Source: JACCXG01 sp963785755
GTDB taxonomy: Bacteria; Acidobacteriota; Vicinamibacteria; Vicinamibacterales; 2-12-FULL-66-21
Assembly (NCBI GenBank): GCA_963785755.1
Contig: CAWAXG010000071.1
Coordinates: 496,001-560,000 of the forward strand
DNA: 64,000 bases
Direction of reading: 5' to 3'
Below are positions 12,487 to 22,223 of the stretch, in pieces (within the stretch, counting starts at the first letter, position 1; the number at the start of each line of letters is the position of its first letter). The notes below the pieces were generated by a model. It was not told the DNA's origin, ran no database searches, and saw only the letters and a program-made list of their open reading frames with translations. The translations under genes were made by a program, and so were the position numbers.

Positions 12487-13197
12487 ATGAAGCACTGGAG
12501 CACGGAAACACGAATCATCAGCACCATGTCGGTGCTTGCCCTCGTCACGATGGTCGGCCTGGCACCGATATCCGCTCAGGTGCGCTCGGGTCGGCGCGGA
12601 GCCGTGGCCAAGGGTGACAACGGGGCGGCGGCCGCCGGCCCGCGCGGCGCGGCCGTCAAGGGTGAAGACGGCTATGCCGCAGCCGGCCGGCGTGGCGCGG
12701 TCGTCAGCGGCGACGAAGGCTACGCCGCCGTCGGCCGGCACGGCAACGTCGTCACCGGTGAGGATGTCGATGTCCAGGGCGCCGCGGTCGGGCGCCGCGG
12801 CGCTGTCGTCGTCGGTGAAGAAGGAGCCGCGGGGGTAGGCCGCTATGGCGGCGTCGTGGTCGGTGAACGCTACGAGAGCTACGACGCCTGGAGGGCCGTG
12901 GCGGCAGTCGGCACCAGCATTGCCATCGGCACGATGCTGGCGAAGCCGCCGGCAGCCGCGACGACTGTCGTGGTGAGCGGATCGACCTACTACTATCACG
13001 ACAACACGTACTACACACGTGTCATGAGCGGTCCGGACGTCACCTACCAGGTAGTCGGACCGCCCGCCGGCGCGATCATCACCACGCTCCCGGGCAACTG
13101 CCAGAGCGTGCGCGTCGGGAACGCGACGTACTCGCAGTGTGGCAGCACCTATTACACGCGTGTCGCGAACGGATATCAGGTCGTCGTGGTGAACTGA
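12487..13197 (+). CDS. Exported protein with 16-residue glycine-rich tandem repeats
   Basis: A 236-residue protein with a signal peptide (SVLALVTMVGLAPISAQ). Residues about 35-135 are six imperfect copies of a 16-residue unit of the form RRGAVVxGDEGYAAVG; the fourth is lengthened to about 19. A hydrophobic stretch (AVAAVGTSIAIGTML) and a Tyr-rich C-terminal domain follow (TYYYHDNTYYTRV, CQSVRVGNATYSQCGSTYYTRV), with two cysteines that could pair outside the cytoplasm. No named family is recognised. The repeats may form a beta-roll-like surface structure; this is inference. It follows the DUF2092 lipoprotein closely, suggesting a joint role at the envelope. Confidence 0.62.
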   Translation: MKHWSTETRIISTMSVLALVTMVGLAPISAQVRSGRRGAVAKGDNGAAAAGPRGAAVKGEDGYAAAGRRGAVVSGDEGYAAVGRHGNVVTGEDVDVQGAAVGRRGAVVVGEEGAAGVGRYGGVVVGERYESYDAWRAVAAVGTSIAIGTMLAKPPAAATTVVVSGSTYYYHDNTYYTRVMSGPDVTYQVVGPPAGAIITTLPGNCQSVRVGNATYSQCGSTYYTRVANGYQVVVVN

Positions 13198-13252
13198 CGC
13201 CGAAGCGCGCGGCTCCATGCCCGCGCGCACCGGTCGAGCCCCCGGGGCAGCT

Positions 13253-13327
13253 GCAAGTAACAAGCACAACGGAAGGCACAAGTACACCGGAACGGTATTG
13301 GTTTGTTCCGTTGTACTTGCCACTTGC
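13253..13327. repeat. 75-bp imperfect palindrome of CAAGTACAACGG words
   Basis: The left arm starts GCAAGTAACAAGCACAACGG and the reverse complement of the right arm starts GCAAGTGGCAAGTACAACGG, so 17 of 20 positions match. Within each arm the word CAAGTA/CAACGGAA is repeated. It lies 55 bases after the repeat-protein stop. Confidence 0.6.
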
Positions 13328-13719
13328 GTGAGTGCAGCCCGCCATCTCTTCAATCCGATTCACAAACTTCTTCGCGCGATCGAGCTACCGCGTCGCGGGC
13401 GTCGTCGCGAATCCGGCCCTGTGTGCGACGGCGACGAACGGCGCCACTACGTACAGCGGAACTTCGAAGCGGCGCTGGTGAGGTTGTGTTCTGATTCAGG
13501 CGACGAGCGGCGCAATCGGCTTTCCGCACACGTCGGAACGTGTGTCTTGCCGCGAATGGCTGTGCCGGTGTTTAATCGAAGAAGCGTGGAATTTCGAAAA
13601 TCGCTTGCCACGGCTGCGGCGCCGTGGTACATCGCCTTCACCTTGAACTAGCGAGGCTGCGCCTCAGACCCTCGAGGCTCGCCTCGCCAGGTCACATTGT
13701 TTGGTAACGCCGCGCTGAC

Positions 13720-13798
13720 GCGCGGACGGCATTGACCGAAGCTGACTCAAATGCTCAGAATCAGCCGGTCAAGGGCCTCTAGTCCCGGTCGTCCGCGC
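13720..13798. repeat. 79-bp nested palindrome
   Basis: Outer arms GCGCGGACG (13720-13728) and CGTCCGCGC (13790-13798) are perfect. Inner arms TTGACCG and CGGTCAA, with GCTGACTC/GAATCAGC, continue the stem. It lies 36 bases before the PQQ dehydrogenase start and could be a terminator, operator or dispersed repeat. Confidence 0.5.
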
Positions 13799-13833
13799 GC
13801 TTCACCCGGAGGCGGCGCGGAGAGGAGCTGTCG

Positions 13834-16303
13834 ATGTCACGATTGATCCCAGTCGCTGGGGAAACGCGTCAAGGGCCACCGCAGCTTGCCACGCCGAAGC
13901 GATGGCCAAGGAAGCGCGGAGGCGGGCCCGGAAGGCGCTCGATGTCCGTCGCGGTGGCCGTCGCGCTCGTGTCCGTGGTCATGTTCGCCGCGCCGGCGGC
14001 ACAGAGAAAGGTCAAGACGCAGCCGGGCCTCGATAGCTCGAACTACTACCCGTTCGATCAGATCAACAAATCGAACGTGAGTCAGCTCGAGATGGCCTGG
14101 TTCTACCCGTATGCGGCGCCAGTCTTCAGCCCCGTGTACGCCAATGACATGGTCTATGGTCTTGGCCGCAACGCGGGCGCGCTCGTCGCGCTGGACGCGA
14201 CGACGGGCAAGGAGCTCTGGGTGCACGAGGGGCTGAACGGCATCACCAGCAAGGGCATCAACTACTGGGAGACGCCGGACGGCAAGGACCGCCGACTGAT
14301 CTTCGCCATCGACAGCTTTCTCCAGCAGATCGACGCGCGCACCGGCAAATCGATTCTGAGCTTCGGAGACAACGGCGTGAGCGACATGCGGGTCGGCCTG
14401 CTGCGCGCCGAAGGCACGAGCGCGCGCGCAATGCCGGCGAGCCCCGGCCGCATCTGGCGCAACATCATGATCTTCGGCGGCCAGTCGGGCGAGCAGATCC
14501 TGACGCCTCCAGGCGACATCCGCGCGTACGACGTGCTGACTGGCAAGTTGCTGTGGCAGTTCCACGTCATCCCGCGGCCGGGCGAGTTCGGCTACGACAC
14601 CAATCCGCCCGACGGCTACAAGTACATCGGCGGCGCCAACAACTGGGGGGAGATGTCGATCGACGAGGAGCGCGGGATCGTGTACATCCCGACCGGGTCG
14701 GCCACCGCCGACTTCTATGGCGGCGATCGCCCCGGCCAGAACCTCTTTGCCAACTGCCTGCTGGCGCTCGACGTGAAGACCGGCAAGCGCCTGTGGCACT
14801 TCCAGACCGTGCATCACGATCTCTGGGATCTCGACAACGTCTCCGCGCCGCAGCTCGTCAGCGTCAGGCACAACGGCAAGAAAGTCGATGTCGTGGCCCA
14901 TGCGGGCAAGACCGGATTCCTCTACGTGTTCGACCGGGTCACCGGTCAGCCGCTCTGGCCGATCGAGGAACGTCCGGTCCCGAAGAGCGATGCGCCGTTC
15001 GAGCAGTCGTGGCCGACGCAGCCGTTCCCGACCAAGCCCGCACCCTTCGTGCGGCAGTCGTTCACCGAAGATGACGTCAGCCCGCACCTGCTGACGCCTA
15101 AGGAGTACGAGGCGCTCAAAGAGCGCGTGCGAAACGCCAGGAACGGCAAGGGGCCGCATGGCGGCCTCTTCAACCCGACGCCTGTCAACGGCGACGCCAT
15201 CTCGATGCCAGGCAACCAGGGGGGCTCGAACTGGGGGACCGCGGCCGCCGATCCGCAGCGCGGTCTCGTGTTCGTCACCGGCGTGAACCAGGTGGCGATC
15301 CTGCGCCTGAACGACGTGAAGGATCCGGCGGTGTCGAGCGGTCGCGGCGGTGGCGGTGGCGGGCGCGGCAATCAGCCCGACCCGAACGCGGTCTCGGTGG
15401 GGCAGAAAGCCTACACGCAGGTACTGTGCGGCCTGCCATGGCGCGAACCAGCGGAGCGTCATCCCCGGCGTGCCGCCGCTCGTGGGGGTCACCGATCGCA
15501 TCGATCAGGAGAGCTTCCGCGTGATCGTGTCCGAAGGGCGCAACAACATGCGGCCGATTCTGGATGCGTCCAACGAAGAGATTCAGGCGATGTTCGCGTA
15601 TCTGCAAATCACCAACCCGTACGGCGGCCGCGGTGGCGGAGGTGGTGGCGGGCGCGGACGTGGCGCGGGCCCGAGCACGCCGTTACCCCCCGGACCGGTC
15701 GTCGCCAGCGGCGGCGCGCAGAGGCCTCCGCTGCCGCCCCGCTACGGCGGTCCCTTCTATCCCGGCGTCGGCGGCACGGCCGGCAACATGCCGTGGCCGG
15801 AGGACGTGGAAGCGGCGAAGCTGCCGACCCGGTATCAGAGCGGCTACAACGTCATGGCCACGGCAACCAAGCCGCCGTACACGACGATTACCGCCTACGA
15901 CCTGAACACCGGCGAGATCAAGTGGCAGGTGCCGAATGGCGACGATCCCGCCACGGTCAACAACTTCGGCAAGGGCGACGGTCCGCAGGACACGGGCGGT
16001 GTTGGCGCGAGAAACGGCATGGTCGTGACGAAGAGCGGGCTGCTGTTCCAGAACGGAAAAGACGGGTGGGCGCGGGCTTACGACGTCGATACCGGCAAGG
16101 TTCTGTGGAAGGGCAAAACCGCCGGCCAGTCGATCGGGATCCCCACGATGTACGAATCGAAGGGGCGCCAGTACATCGTCTTCATGTCGCCCGCGGCCGG
16201 ACCTGGCGCCGTTGGCGGGGCGGCGGGCGGCGGCACCGGGAGCGCGCCAGAGACGCCAGTCAACCCGCATGGCTACATCGCCTTCGCGCTGCCCCGAAAG
16301 TGA
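13834..16303 (+). CDS. PQQ-dependent dehydrogenase with inserted cytochrome c domain, frame change near 15421
   Basis: Periplasmic quinoprotein that oxidises a sugar or alcohol and passes electrons to its own c-type heme. ATG 13834 lies 6 nt after GAGGAG. The leader is Arg-rich, then hydrophobic (SVAVAVALVSVVMFAAPAA). PQQ-propeller repeats are clear (VYGLGRNAGALVALDATTGKEL, FLQQIDARTGKSI, DIRAYDVLTGKLLWQF, YKYIGGANNWGEMS). The heme motif CAACH (codons 15425-15439) follows a one-base frame change at about 15418-15422, then a class I cytochrome c (IPGVPPLVG, NNMRPIL, MFAYLQ) and the last propeller blades (ITAYDLNTGEIKWQVPNGDD). The cytochrome sits inside the propeller between Gly-rich linkers. 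The electron acceptor is not encoded nearby. Confidence 0.82.
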
Positions 16304-16353
16304 CGAAGTAAGGATTCACGCGGTAACCGGTAACGCCTCAATTGGGAGCGGAT

Positions 16354-18312
16354 ATGCGTCGACGAACAACAGGAGTGAGCCTGACGGCGATCGCGGCAGC
16401 GGCGCTGTCCATCGGACTCAGCGGCCAGGCGCCAGCCACGTTCGTCCCTGATTGGACGTTCAAAGGGTCGGCCCTCACCGGCACGCAGCAGGTGGGGCAG
16501 GCGACGTGGCGCGCCGAGAACGGCGAGATCATCGGCACCCCGACGGGGCCCGACGGTGGATGGCTGCTGCTCGACAAGGGCTATCAGGACGTGCAGGTTG
16601 CCGCGCACTTCCGGTGTCCGGCCGGATGCACGGCGGGCGTCATGGTGCGCTCCGAGAAAGGGGCGGACGGGACCAAGGGGGTCTATACCGTGATTTCCGG
16701 TGACGAGCGCGGCACCGCGGCGGTCACCGTGGATGCGCAGGGAAAGATCGCGGCTCGCGAGCCGCTGGTGCGCGGCGGGGGCAGCATGGTGCGATTCGCG
16801 CCGGCACCGCCGCCGCCGGGCGCGGAAGGCCGCGGCCGCGCCGGCGGGGGTGGGGGTGGCGGCCGCGGAGCTGGCGGCCGCGGCGGCCCCGGCGCGTCGG
16901 CATTCGTCTCGATGTTCACGCCCCCCGACACGTCGTACAAGCCGAACGACTGGAACCGCGTCGAAGTGCTCGTCGACGTCGACGTGTTTCGCGCGAACGT
17001 GAACGGGCGCGGCAGCGCCGTGGCGATCGATGGTACGACCGGCACCTACGGCCCCGTGGCGCTTCACGTCGCTGGTACCGGTGAGGCGCGGTTCAAGGAC
17101 GTCTCGATCAAGGACCTCTCGCGCCGGACCACGCCGGCCGAGCAGGTGGGGCCGCGCTTCCGCGCGCAACACTTCGAAGACTTCTACTACGGCTGGTCGG
17201 CCGCGGCGGGCGACTTCAACCACGACGGCGTGCTCGACGTGACCATGGGCAACCGCTATTACCTCGGTCCGGCCTTCACCGAGTCGCGGGAGGTCTACGG
17301 CGCCCAGGCGTTCAATCCGGCGAAGGAGTACACGCCGGCGATGGTGAATTTCGCGTTCGACTACACCGCCGACGGCTGGGACGACATCCTCGTCGTCGAG
17401 TCGCGGACGCCGGTGCTCTACGTGAATCCGAAAGGGGAGTCCCGCCGATGGACCCGCTATCAGGTGTTCACCACGCCGGTGACCTCCGAGTCCATCATGT
17501 TCAAGGACGTCAACGCCGACGGCAAGCCTGATGCAATCTATTCGGGCGGCGGCACGGTGCAGTGGGTCGGTGTCGATACCGCCAATCCCACCGGTCCGTG
17601 GAAGACGTCGATCGTCTCGCAGCCCGGTGTCCCGACGAGCATCCACGGGATCGGCGGCGGCGACGTCAACGGCGACGGCAAGGTCGACATCATCGCGCCA
17701 CATGGGTGGTGGGAGCAGCCGGCAGCCGGCGCCACGCAGGTGCCCTGGACGTTCCATCAGGGCGCGTTCGGCCGGAACGGCAACGCCGGCGCCAATATGG
17801 AGGCCTATGACGTCAACGGCGACAAGCTGCCGGATATCGTGACGTCGCTCGCGGCGCACGGCTTCGGCCTCGCGTGGTACGAGCAGAAACGCGATGCCGG
17901 CGGCAAGATCTCGTTCGTCGAGCACCTCATCATGAACGACTTCGCGAGCAAGAACGCCGGCGGCGTGACGTTCACGGAGCTGCACGCGCTGGCCATCGCC
18001 GACATCGACGGCGACGGCATCCAGGACATCGTCACCGGCAAGCGGCACTGGGCGCACCTCGACAGCTACACTGATGCCGATGCGCACGGCGCACCGGTGC
18101 TGTACTGGTATCGCACGGTGCGGAACCCGAAGGCCCCCGGTGGCGCGGAGTTCGTGCCGGAGCTGATTCACAACCGGTCCGGCGTCGGCTCGATGATCCA
18201 GGTCGCCGATCTGAACAAGGACGGCGCGCTCGACATCATGGCGGCGACCAACCGCGGCGGGCACATCTTCTGGAACACTCCCGGCGGCGCGCGGCGCGGA
18301 CAACAGCGCTGA
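16354..18312 (+). CDS. DUF1080 (3-keto-disaccharide hydrolase-like) plus FG-GAP/VCBS repeat protein
   Basis: A 652-residue exported protein. ATG 16354 follows GGGAG by 5 nt and opens a signal peptide (LTAIAAAALSIGLSGQA). Residues about 30-250 resemble the concanavalin-like DUF1080 fold (DKGYQDVQVAAHFRCPAGC, MVRSEKG, NDWNRVEVLVDVDVFRANVNG, FKDVSIKDL), split by a Gly/Arg-rich linker. The rest is an FG-GAP propeller with calcium-type loops: DFNHDGVLDVTMG, DYTADGWDDILVV, DVNADGKPDAIYSGG, DVNGDGKVDIIAPHGWW, DIDGDGIQDIVTGKRHW and DLNKDGALDIM. It starts 50 bases after the PQQ dehydrogenase stop, probably in the same transcript. A sugar-binding or sugar-cleaving surface role is likely but not proven. 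Confidence 0.8.
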   Translation: MRRRTTGVSLTAIAAAALSIGLSGQAPATFVPDWTFKGSALTGTQQVGQATWRAENGEIIGTPTGPDGGWLLLDKGYQDVQVAAHFRCPAGCTAGVMVRSEKGADGTKGVYTVISGDERGTAAVTVDAQGKIAAREPLVRGGGSMVRFAPAPPPPGAEGRGRAGGGGGGGRGAGGRGGPGASAFVSMFTPPDTSYKPNDWNRVEVLVDVDVFRANVNGRGSAVAIDGTTGTYGPVALHVAGTGEARFKDVSIKDLSRRTTPAEQVGPRFRAQHFEDFYYGWSAAAGDFNHDGVLDVTMGNRYYLGPAFTESREVYGAQAFNPAKEYTPAMVNFAFDYTADGWDDILVVESRTPVLYVNPKGESRRWTRYQVFTTPVTSESIMFKDVNADGKPDAIYSGGGTVQWVGVDTANPTGPWKTSIVSQPGVPTSIHGIGGGDVNGDGKVDIIAPHGWWEQPAAGATQVPWTFHQGAFGRNGNAGANMEAYDVNGDKLPDIVTSLAAHGFGLAWYEQKRDAGGKISFVEHLIMNDFASKNAGGVTFTELHALAIADIDGDGIQDIVTGKRHWAHLDSYTDADAHGAPVLYWYRTVRNPKAPGGAEFVPELIHNRSGVGSMIQVADLNKDGALDIMAATNRGGHIFWNTPGGARRGQQR

Positions 18313-18331
18313 AGGATCGTCAACTCCTCCG

Positions 18332-18413
18332 CCTCCGCGCGCCTGAATCAACGCGCGCTACGGCGAGACCTCGCCGAGCTCGTCCCAAGACTTGCGGGAC
18401 GAGCGGCGGCGGG
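18332..18413. repeat. GC-rich module repeated, inverted, near 47.5 kb
   Basis: The stretch beginning CCTCCGCGCGC, with CAACGCGCGCTACGGCGAG and ending GACGAGCGGCGGCGGGCAAC, is found again on the opposite strand at about 47452-47547. It leads directly into the palindrome at 18414-18560. Internal pairs such as GCGAG/CTCGC make it partly self-complementary. Confidence 0.65.
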
Positions 18414-18560
18414 CAACTCCCAACCTCCAACTCCCAATGCGAGAAGTGCGGGAGATCTGGGTGGAAGTCGCTGCAGACCGAGCTTCAATCGGAACGGTTT
18501 CTACCCAGCTCCCTCGACCCTATCGCTTTGGGAGTTGGGAGTTGGAGGTTGGGAGTTGAC
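18414..18560. repeat. 147-bp GGGAGTTG-word palindrome (copy 1)
   Basis: The left arm (18414-18437) is CAACTCCCAACCTCC followed by AACTCCCAA. The right arm (18528-18560) is built from GGGAGTTG, GGAGTTGGAGG and GGGAGTTGAC. Between them an inner pair (GGGAGATCTGGGTGGAA with TTTCTACCCAGCTCCC) extends the stem, so almost the whole element folds back. The right arm ends 40 bases before the TonB receptor start. Confidence 0.75.
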
Positions 18561-18599
18561 GAGGTAATTCGAACGCCTGCCGTGTTCTAATCGTCCTTC

Positions 18600-20942
18600 A
18601 TGAGCCACTTCGCGTCGGCGCTCGTCATCGCCGCACTCATCCTTCATGCGGGTCCGGCCGGCGCGCAAGCGGTTGCGCCAGTGCCCGCGGGCACGTTCAT
18701 CACCGGCGCCGTTCGCGATTCCAGCGGCGGCGCGGTCGTCGGAGCATCGGTCACGGCCCGCGCCGCGTCCGGCGCCGAGCGGCAGACGAAGAGCGACTCC
18801 GCGGGCCGGTTTTCGGTCGCGCCGCCTGCCGGTGGTGGGGTGACGCTGATCGTGCGGGCGGCGGGATTCGCCGAGTGGCGGACGTCGCTGGCAGAGCCGG
18901 CCGCGGCCGGGAATGTCGAGGTCTTGCTCCAGCCCGCGCGCCTGCGCGACGAGGTCACGGTCACCCCCACCCGCACCGAGCAGCAACTCGGCAACATCCC
19001 GGCAAGCGTCAGCCTCATCCGGCAGGAAGACATCCAGCGCCGTCCGGCGCTGGTTCCAGATGACCTGCTGCGCCAGCTGCCTGAATTCAGCCTCTTCCGC
19101 CGCTCGAACAGCATCTCGGCGCACCCGACCAGCCAAGGCGTGTCGCTGCGGGGCATCGGGCCGAGCGGTGTGAGCCGCAGCCTCGTCCTGCTCGATGGTG
19201 TGCCGTTCAACGACGCCTTCGGCGGGTGGGTGTACTGGACGGCGCTGCCGATGGAAAGCGCCGATCGCATCGAGGTGGTCAACGGCGCGAGCTCGAGCCT
19301 GTACGGGTCCTACGCCATGGGCGGCGTGCTCAACGTCGTGACGCGTCCGCCGGACCGGCGTTCGATTGGCGTGAAGATGCAGTACGGCAGCCGGCAGAGC
19401 CCGAAGATCGATTTCCGCGCCGCCGACGTCTGGGGCAAAGTCGGGCTGTCGGTCGATGGCAGCCTGTTCGACACGGATGGGTATGCGAACGTCCTCGAGT
19501 CGCTGCGTGGCCCGGTCGACACCAAAGTGGCCGTGCAGTTCGGCCACGTGACGGTCAAGGCGGATTACAACCCGAGCGATCGCGTGCAGGCCTTCGTGCG
19601 GACCGGATATTTCCGCGAGAAACGTGACAACGGCAAAATCACCACTCTCGGTCCGCCGAACGAGGAGCAGAACGACACCTCATGGACCTTCGCGAGCGGC
19701 GGCGTTCGCGTGCGGCTGGGAGACGGCAGCACGCTGCAGGCGACGGGTTTCGGCGATGCCAAGACGTTCAACAGCAATTTCCTCGCGGTACCGGACGCCA
19801 CCGGGGCGCGCTCGATGGCACGTCTCACCCTGAATCAAAGCGTGCCGACCGATGCGTACGGCGGCATGGTGCAGTGGTCGCGCGCGCTTGGCAGTCAGCA
19901 CGTGCTGACCGCGGGCACCGACCTCCGCTGGGTGGACGGCGACAGCATCGAGGATGCCTTCGACCCGGTGACGGGCTCGACCAGAACGCTTCATCGCGTC
20001 GCGGGAGGCACCCAACGATCGTTCGGGATGTTCGTCCAGGATGTGTTCGCTCCGCACGCCAACGTGACGCTGACCGCGAGCGCGAGGCTCGACAGCTGGC
20101 TGAACTACGACGCCCACAACACCGAGACGATTCTGGCGACGGGCGCGGTGAACGACCCTGTCCTTCCCGATAAGAGCGACTCGGTCGTCAGTCCGCGGTT
20201 CGGCGCGCTGTACCGCATCCACGAGCGGCTGTCGGTGTGGGGAGATATCGCCGCCGGCTTTCGCGCGCCGACGCTCAACGAGCTCTACCGGCGCTTCTCG
20301 CTGGGGCAAGTGGTGACGCTCGCGAATCCGGAGCTTGGACCGGAAAGATTGATGGGCGGCGAGCTCGGTATCAACGTGATCCCGGCGGACGGCGTCACCT
20401 GGCGCACGACCTGGTTCGACAATCGCGTCAAGGATCCGGTCGCGAACGTCACGATCACGCCGCCCAACCTGCAGCAGCGGCAGAACCTGGGCCGCACGCG
20501 CATCTGGGGCATCCAGACCGACGTCGACTACCGCATCAATCAATCGCTGCGCGTCGGCGGCGCGTATATCTACGACGTCGCGAGAGTCCGCGAGAATCCG
20601 GCCAACCCCGCGCTGGTCGGCCTCCATCTCCAGCAGGTGCCGACGCATCGCGGCGCATTCCAGATGCAGTACAGCGATCCGCGGTTCGTGACGATCGCGT
20701 TCGACATCCAGGCCTCAGGTGAGCAGTTCGACGACGATCTGAACACGCCCTCGCGTGTGCTGCCTGAATACGCGGTCGTCAACCTGAGCGTGTCACGCGG
20801 ACTCGGCGCAAACCTCGAGCTGTTCGCCGGCGTTCAGAACATGTTCGACGAGGAGTACTTCGTGGGCTCGCTGCCGACGCTGATCGGGGCGCCACGGATG
20901 GTCAGCGGCGGCATCAGGATCAATTTTCAGGGACGCCCTTAG
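18600..20942 (+). CDS. TonB-dependent outer-membrane receptor with N-terminal carboxypeptidase-regulatory-like domain
   Basis: A 780-residue energised outer-membrane transporter. A signal peptide (FASALVIAALILHAGPAGAQA) is followed by a CarboxypepD_reg-like domain (residues about 36-115: GAVRDSSGGAVVGASVTARA), then the plug (NIPASVSLIRQEDIQRRPA, SLRGIGPSGVSRSLVLLDGV, GGVLNVVTRPP) and a 22-strand-type barrel ending RINFQGRP. Several strands end in the usual aromatic pattern, but the last residue is Pro, not Phe. The substrate is unknown; the neighbours suggest sugars or small glycosides. A TCTAAT hexamer at 18586-18591 lies 8 nt before the ATG and there is no ribosome site, so transcription may begin at or next to the start codon. 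Confidence 0.88.
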   Translation: MSHFASALVIAALILHAGPAGAQAVAPVPAGTFITGAVRDSSGGAVVGASVTARAASGAERQTKSDSAGRFSVAPPAGGGVTLIVRAAGFAEWRTSLAEPAAAGNVEVLLQPARLRDEVTVTPTRTEQQLGNIPASVSLIRQEDIQRRPALVPDDLLRQLPEFSLFRRSNSISAHPTSQGVSLRGIGPSGVSRSLVLLDGVPFNDAFGGWVYWTALPMESADRIEVVNGASSSLYGSYAMGGVLNVVTRPPDRRSIGVKMQYGSRQSPKIDFRAADVWGKVGLSVDGSLFDTDGYANVLESLRGPVDTKVAVQFGHVTVKADYNPSDRVQAFVRTGYFREKRDNGKITTLGPPNEEQNDTSWTFASGGVRVRLGDGSTLQATGFGDAKTFNSNFLAVPDATGARSMARLTLNQSVPTDAYGGMVQWSRALGSQHVLTAGTDLRWVDGDSIEDAFDPVTGSTRTLHRVAGGTQRSFGMFVQDVFAPHANVTLTASARLDSWLNYDAHNTETILATGAVNDPVLPDKSDSVVSPRFGALYRIHERLSVWGDIAAGFRAPTLNELYRRFSLGQVVTLANPELGPERLMGGELGINVIPADGVTWRTTWFDNRVKDPVANVTITPPNLQQRQNLGRTRIWGIQTDVDYRINQSLRVGGAYIYDVARVRENPANPALVGLHLQQVPTHRGAFQMQYSDPRFVTIAFDIQASGEQFDDDLNTPSRVLPEYAVVNLSVSRGLGANLELFAGVQNMFDEEYFVGSLPTLIGAPRMVSGGIRINFQGRP

Positions 20943-20950
20943 ACAGGCAG

Positions 20951-20982
20951 CGTTGGGAGTTGACATCGTCAGCTCCCAACGT
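20951..20982. terminator. Bidirectional hairpin between convergent genes
   Basis: CGTTGGGAGTTGAC and GTCAGCTCCCAACG pair across a 4-base loop with one mismatch. It lies 9 bases after the TonB receptor stop and 11 before the stop of the converging isomerase gene. It contains the same GGGAGTTG word as the long palindromes, so it may be a minimal member of that family serving both genes. Confidence 0.6.
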
Positions 20983-20992
20983 CCGACCCTTC

Positions 20993-21970
20993 CTACGCCA
21001 GGTTCGCCAGAATCGTGTTGTAGACGATGCGCACGGCCTCGTGGCGCGAGACTTCGATCGCGTAGAGCCCCTTGTAGCCCAGGCTTTCCGTGAACTTGAC
21101 GCACTGGCCGATGTCCCACAACGGGCTCGACTTGATGTGCATGCTGCCGGATGAGTAGGGGAACCAGCCCTTGATGCAGTCGTGCAGCTCCTGCTGGTTC
21201 ATCGCGCCGACGTTGCCGATGTCGACGTTCGAGTTCGCTCCGGCGTCCTTGATGACGCCGATCATGAACTCCCACGGCTTCACGCCGCCGATCTGCTGGA
21301 GGTACTCCGGCGTGCCGGCGCCGCGGGTCTCGGCCGAGACCTTCACGTTCTTCGGCCGGCCGTAGTCGGCCATCGCCTTCATCGCCGCGACGGCGCCGTC
21401 CCTCGTCTCCTTGGTGAGCTGCGCCTGCTGCTGGTTGATCATCACGCGCGGGCAGCCGTACTGCACCGCGATGTCGATCCATTGCTTGACGTGATCGACC
21501 GCCTGCTGGCGTCCCACCGGGTCCTTGTTGGAGATCGACTGCGCCATGCCGAACTCCAGGTTGATCTGGGTCATCGCGACCTTGTTCTCGTCGAGCCTGG
21601 CTTTCAGCTCCTTGATGAACGCCGGATCGGTCTCGGACTGGACGATGGTCGTGTGCTGATACTCGATGTTGCGGACCCCGTACGACTCCACGTACATCTT
21701 CGGCAGGTCGAACGGGGTGAGCGTCTGGTCGGGCGTGGGATCCGTGGTGTTCGGATTCCGCAGGTAGGAATTGAAGTTCAGCGTCATCAGCGAGATGCGT
21801 GCGAGCTTCTCCGGCGCGACCTGCGCCGGACCCCGGCCGCGTCCGCCGCCCCGGCCCTGGCCGCCGCCCTGCCGCCCGCCCGGAGCCGGTGTCTGCGCCC
21901 CCTGCCCCGCCAATCCCGCCACGCTTGCTGCCCCGATTGCGGCACCCACGAGAAACTCTCGCCGTCTCAT
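20993..21970 (-). CDS. Tat-exported sugar phosphate isomerase/epimerase-like protein
   Basis: A TIM-barrel protein of the AP-endonuclease-2/xylose-isomerase-like fold (325 residues). The ATG at 21970 lies 8 nt after AAAGGAG on the minus strand and opens a twin-arginine leader (MRRREFLVGAAIGAASVAG); the longer frame upstream is not used. A Gly/Arg-rich linker precedes the barrel. Visible elements are ISLMTLNFNSYLR, NIEYQHTTIV, MTQINLEFGMA, GCPRVMINQQQ, VKVSAETRG, NSNVDIGN and GYKGLYAIEVSRHEA. Acidic and His residues at strand ends are consistent with a divalent metal site. Relatives often epimerise or isomerise free sugars or keto-sugars; export by Tat suggests a periplasmic substrate. Confidence 0.75.
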   Translation of the reverse strand: MRRREFLVGAAIGAASVAGLAGQGAQTPAPGGRQGGGQGRGGGRGRGPAQVAPEKLARISLMTLNFNSYLRNPNTTDPTPDQTLTPFDLPKMYVESYGVRNIEYQHTTIVQSETDPAFIKELKARLDENKVAMTQINLEFGMAQSISNKDPVGRQQAVDHVKQWIDIAVQYGCPRVMINQQQAQLTKETRDGAVAAMKAMADYGRPKNVKVSAETRGAGTPEYLQQIGGVKPWEFMIGVIKDAGANSNVDIGNVGAMNQQELHDCIKGWFPYSSGSMHIKSSPLWDIGQCVKFTESLGYKGLYAIEVSRHEAVRIVYNTILANLA

Positions 21971-22223
21971 GTTCGAAGCTCCTTTGGTCAATCGCGCGAT
22001 CAGAATTGTCTTCGAATCCGAGGCATTTACAAGAGGGGAGGATCGGGGCGCCCGTTGGAAGCTGCTGACGATTCCATACTGATATTCCGGAGCAGCGGCA
22101 TCGCCAGTCGAACGTGCCGGGCCCGCTGCCGTATCATGGGCGAAGTCGAAACGCTTCCAGTCGCGCCGCATCCTGCTTTGTGACGTGGCGCGAGGCGAGC
22201 GGCCGTCGACTGAGGAGTTCACG

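Larger units (their letters stand above)
13198..13833. other. 636-base gap with hairpins and no recognisable gene
   Basis: Open frames here are short and have no family resemblance. Three inverted repeats are visible: 13253-13327 and 13720-13798, listed separately, and a GCGAGGC/GCCTCGC pair near 13650-13690. The PQQ dehydrogenase promoter presumably lies near the end of this gap, but no clear -35/-10 pair was found. Confidence 0.4.

Noticed and set aside
13217..13651. 144-codon open frame in the gap before the PQQ dehydrogenase
   Set aside because: It runs through a palindrome, has no ribosome site and no family resemblance.
16273..18351. 692-codon open frame antisense to the DUF1080/FG-GAP gene
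   Set aside because: Mirror of a real gene at high third-position GC; no recognisable motif.
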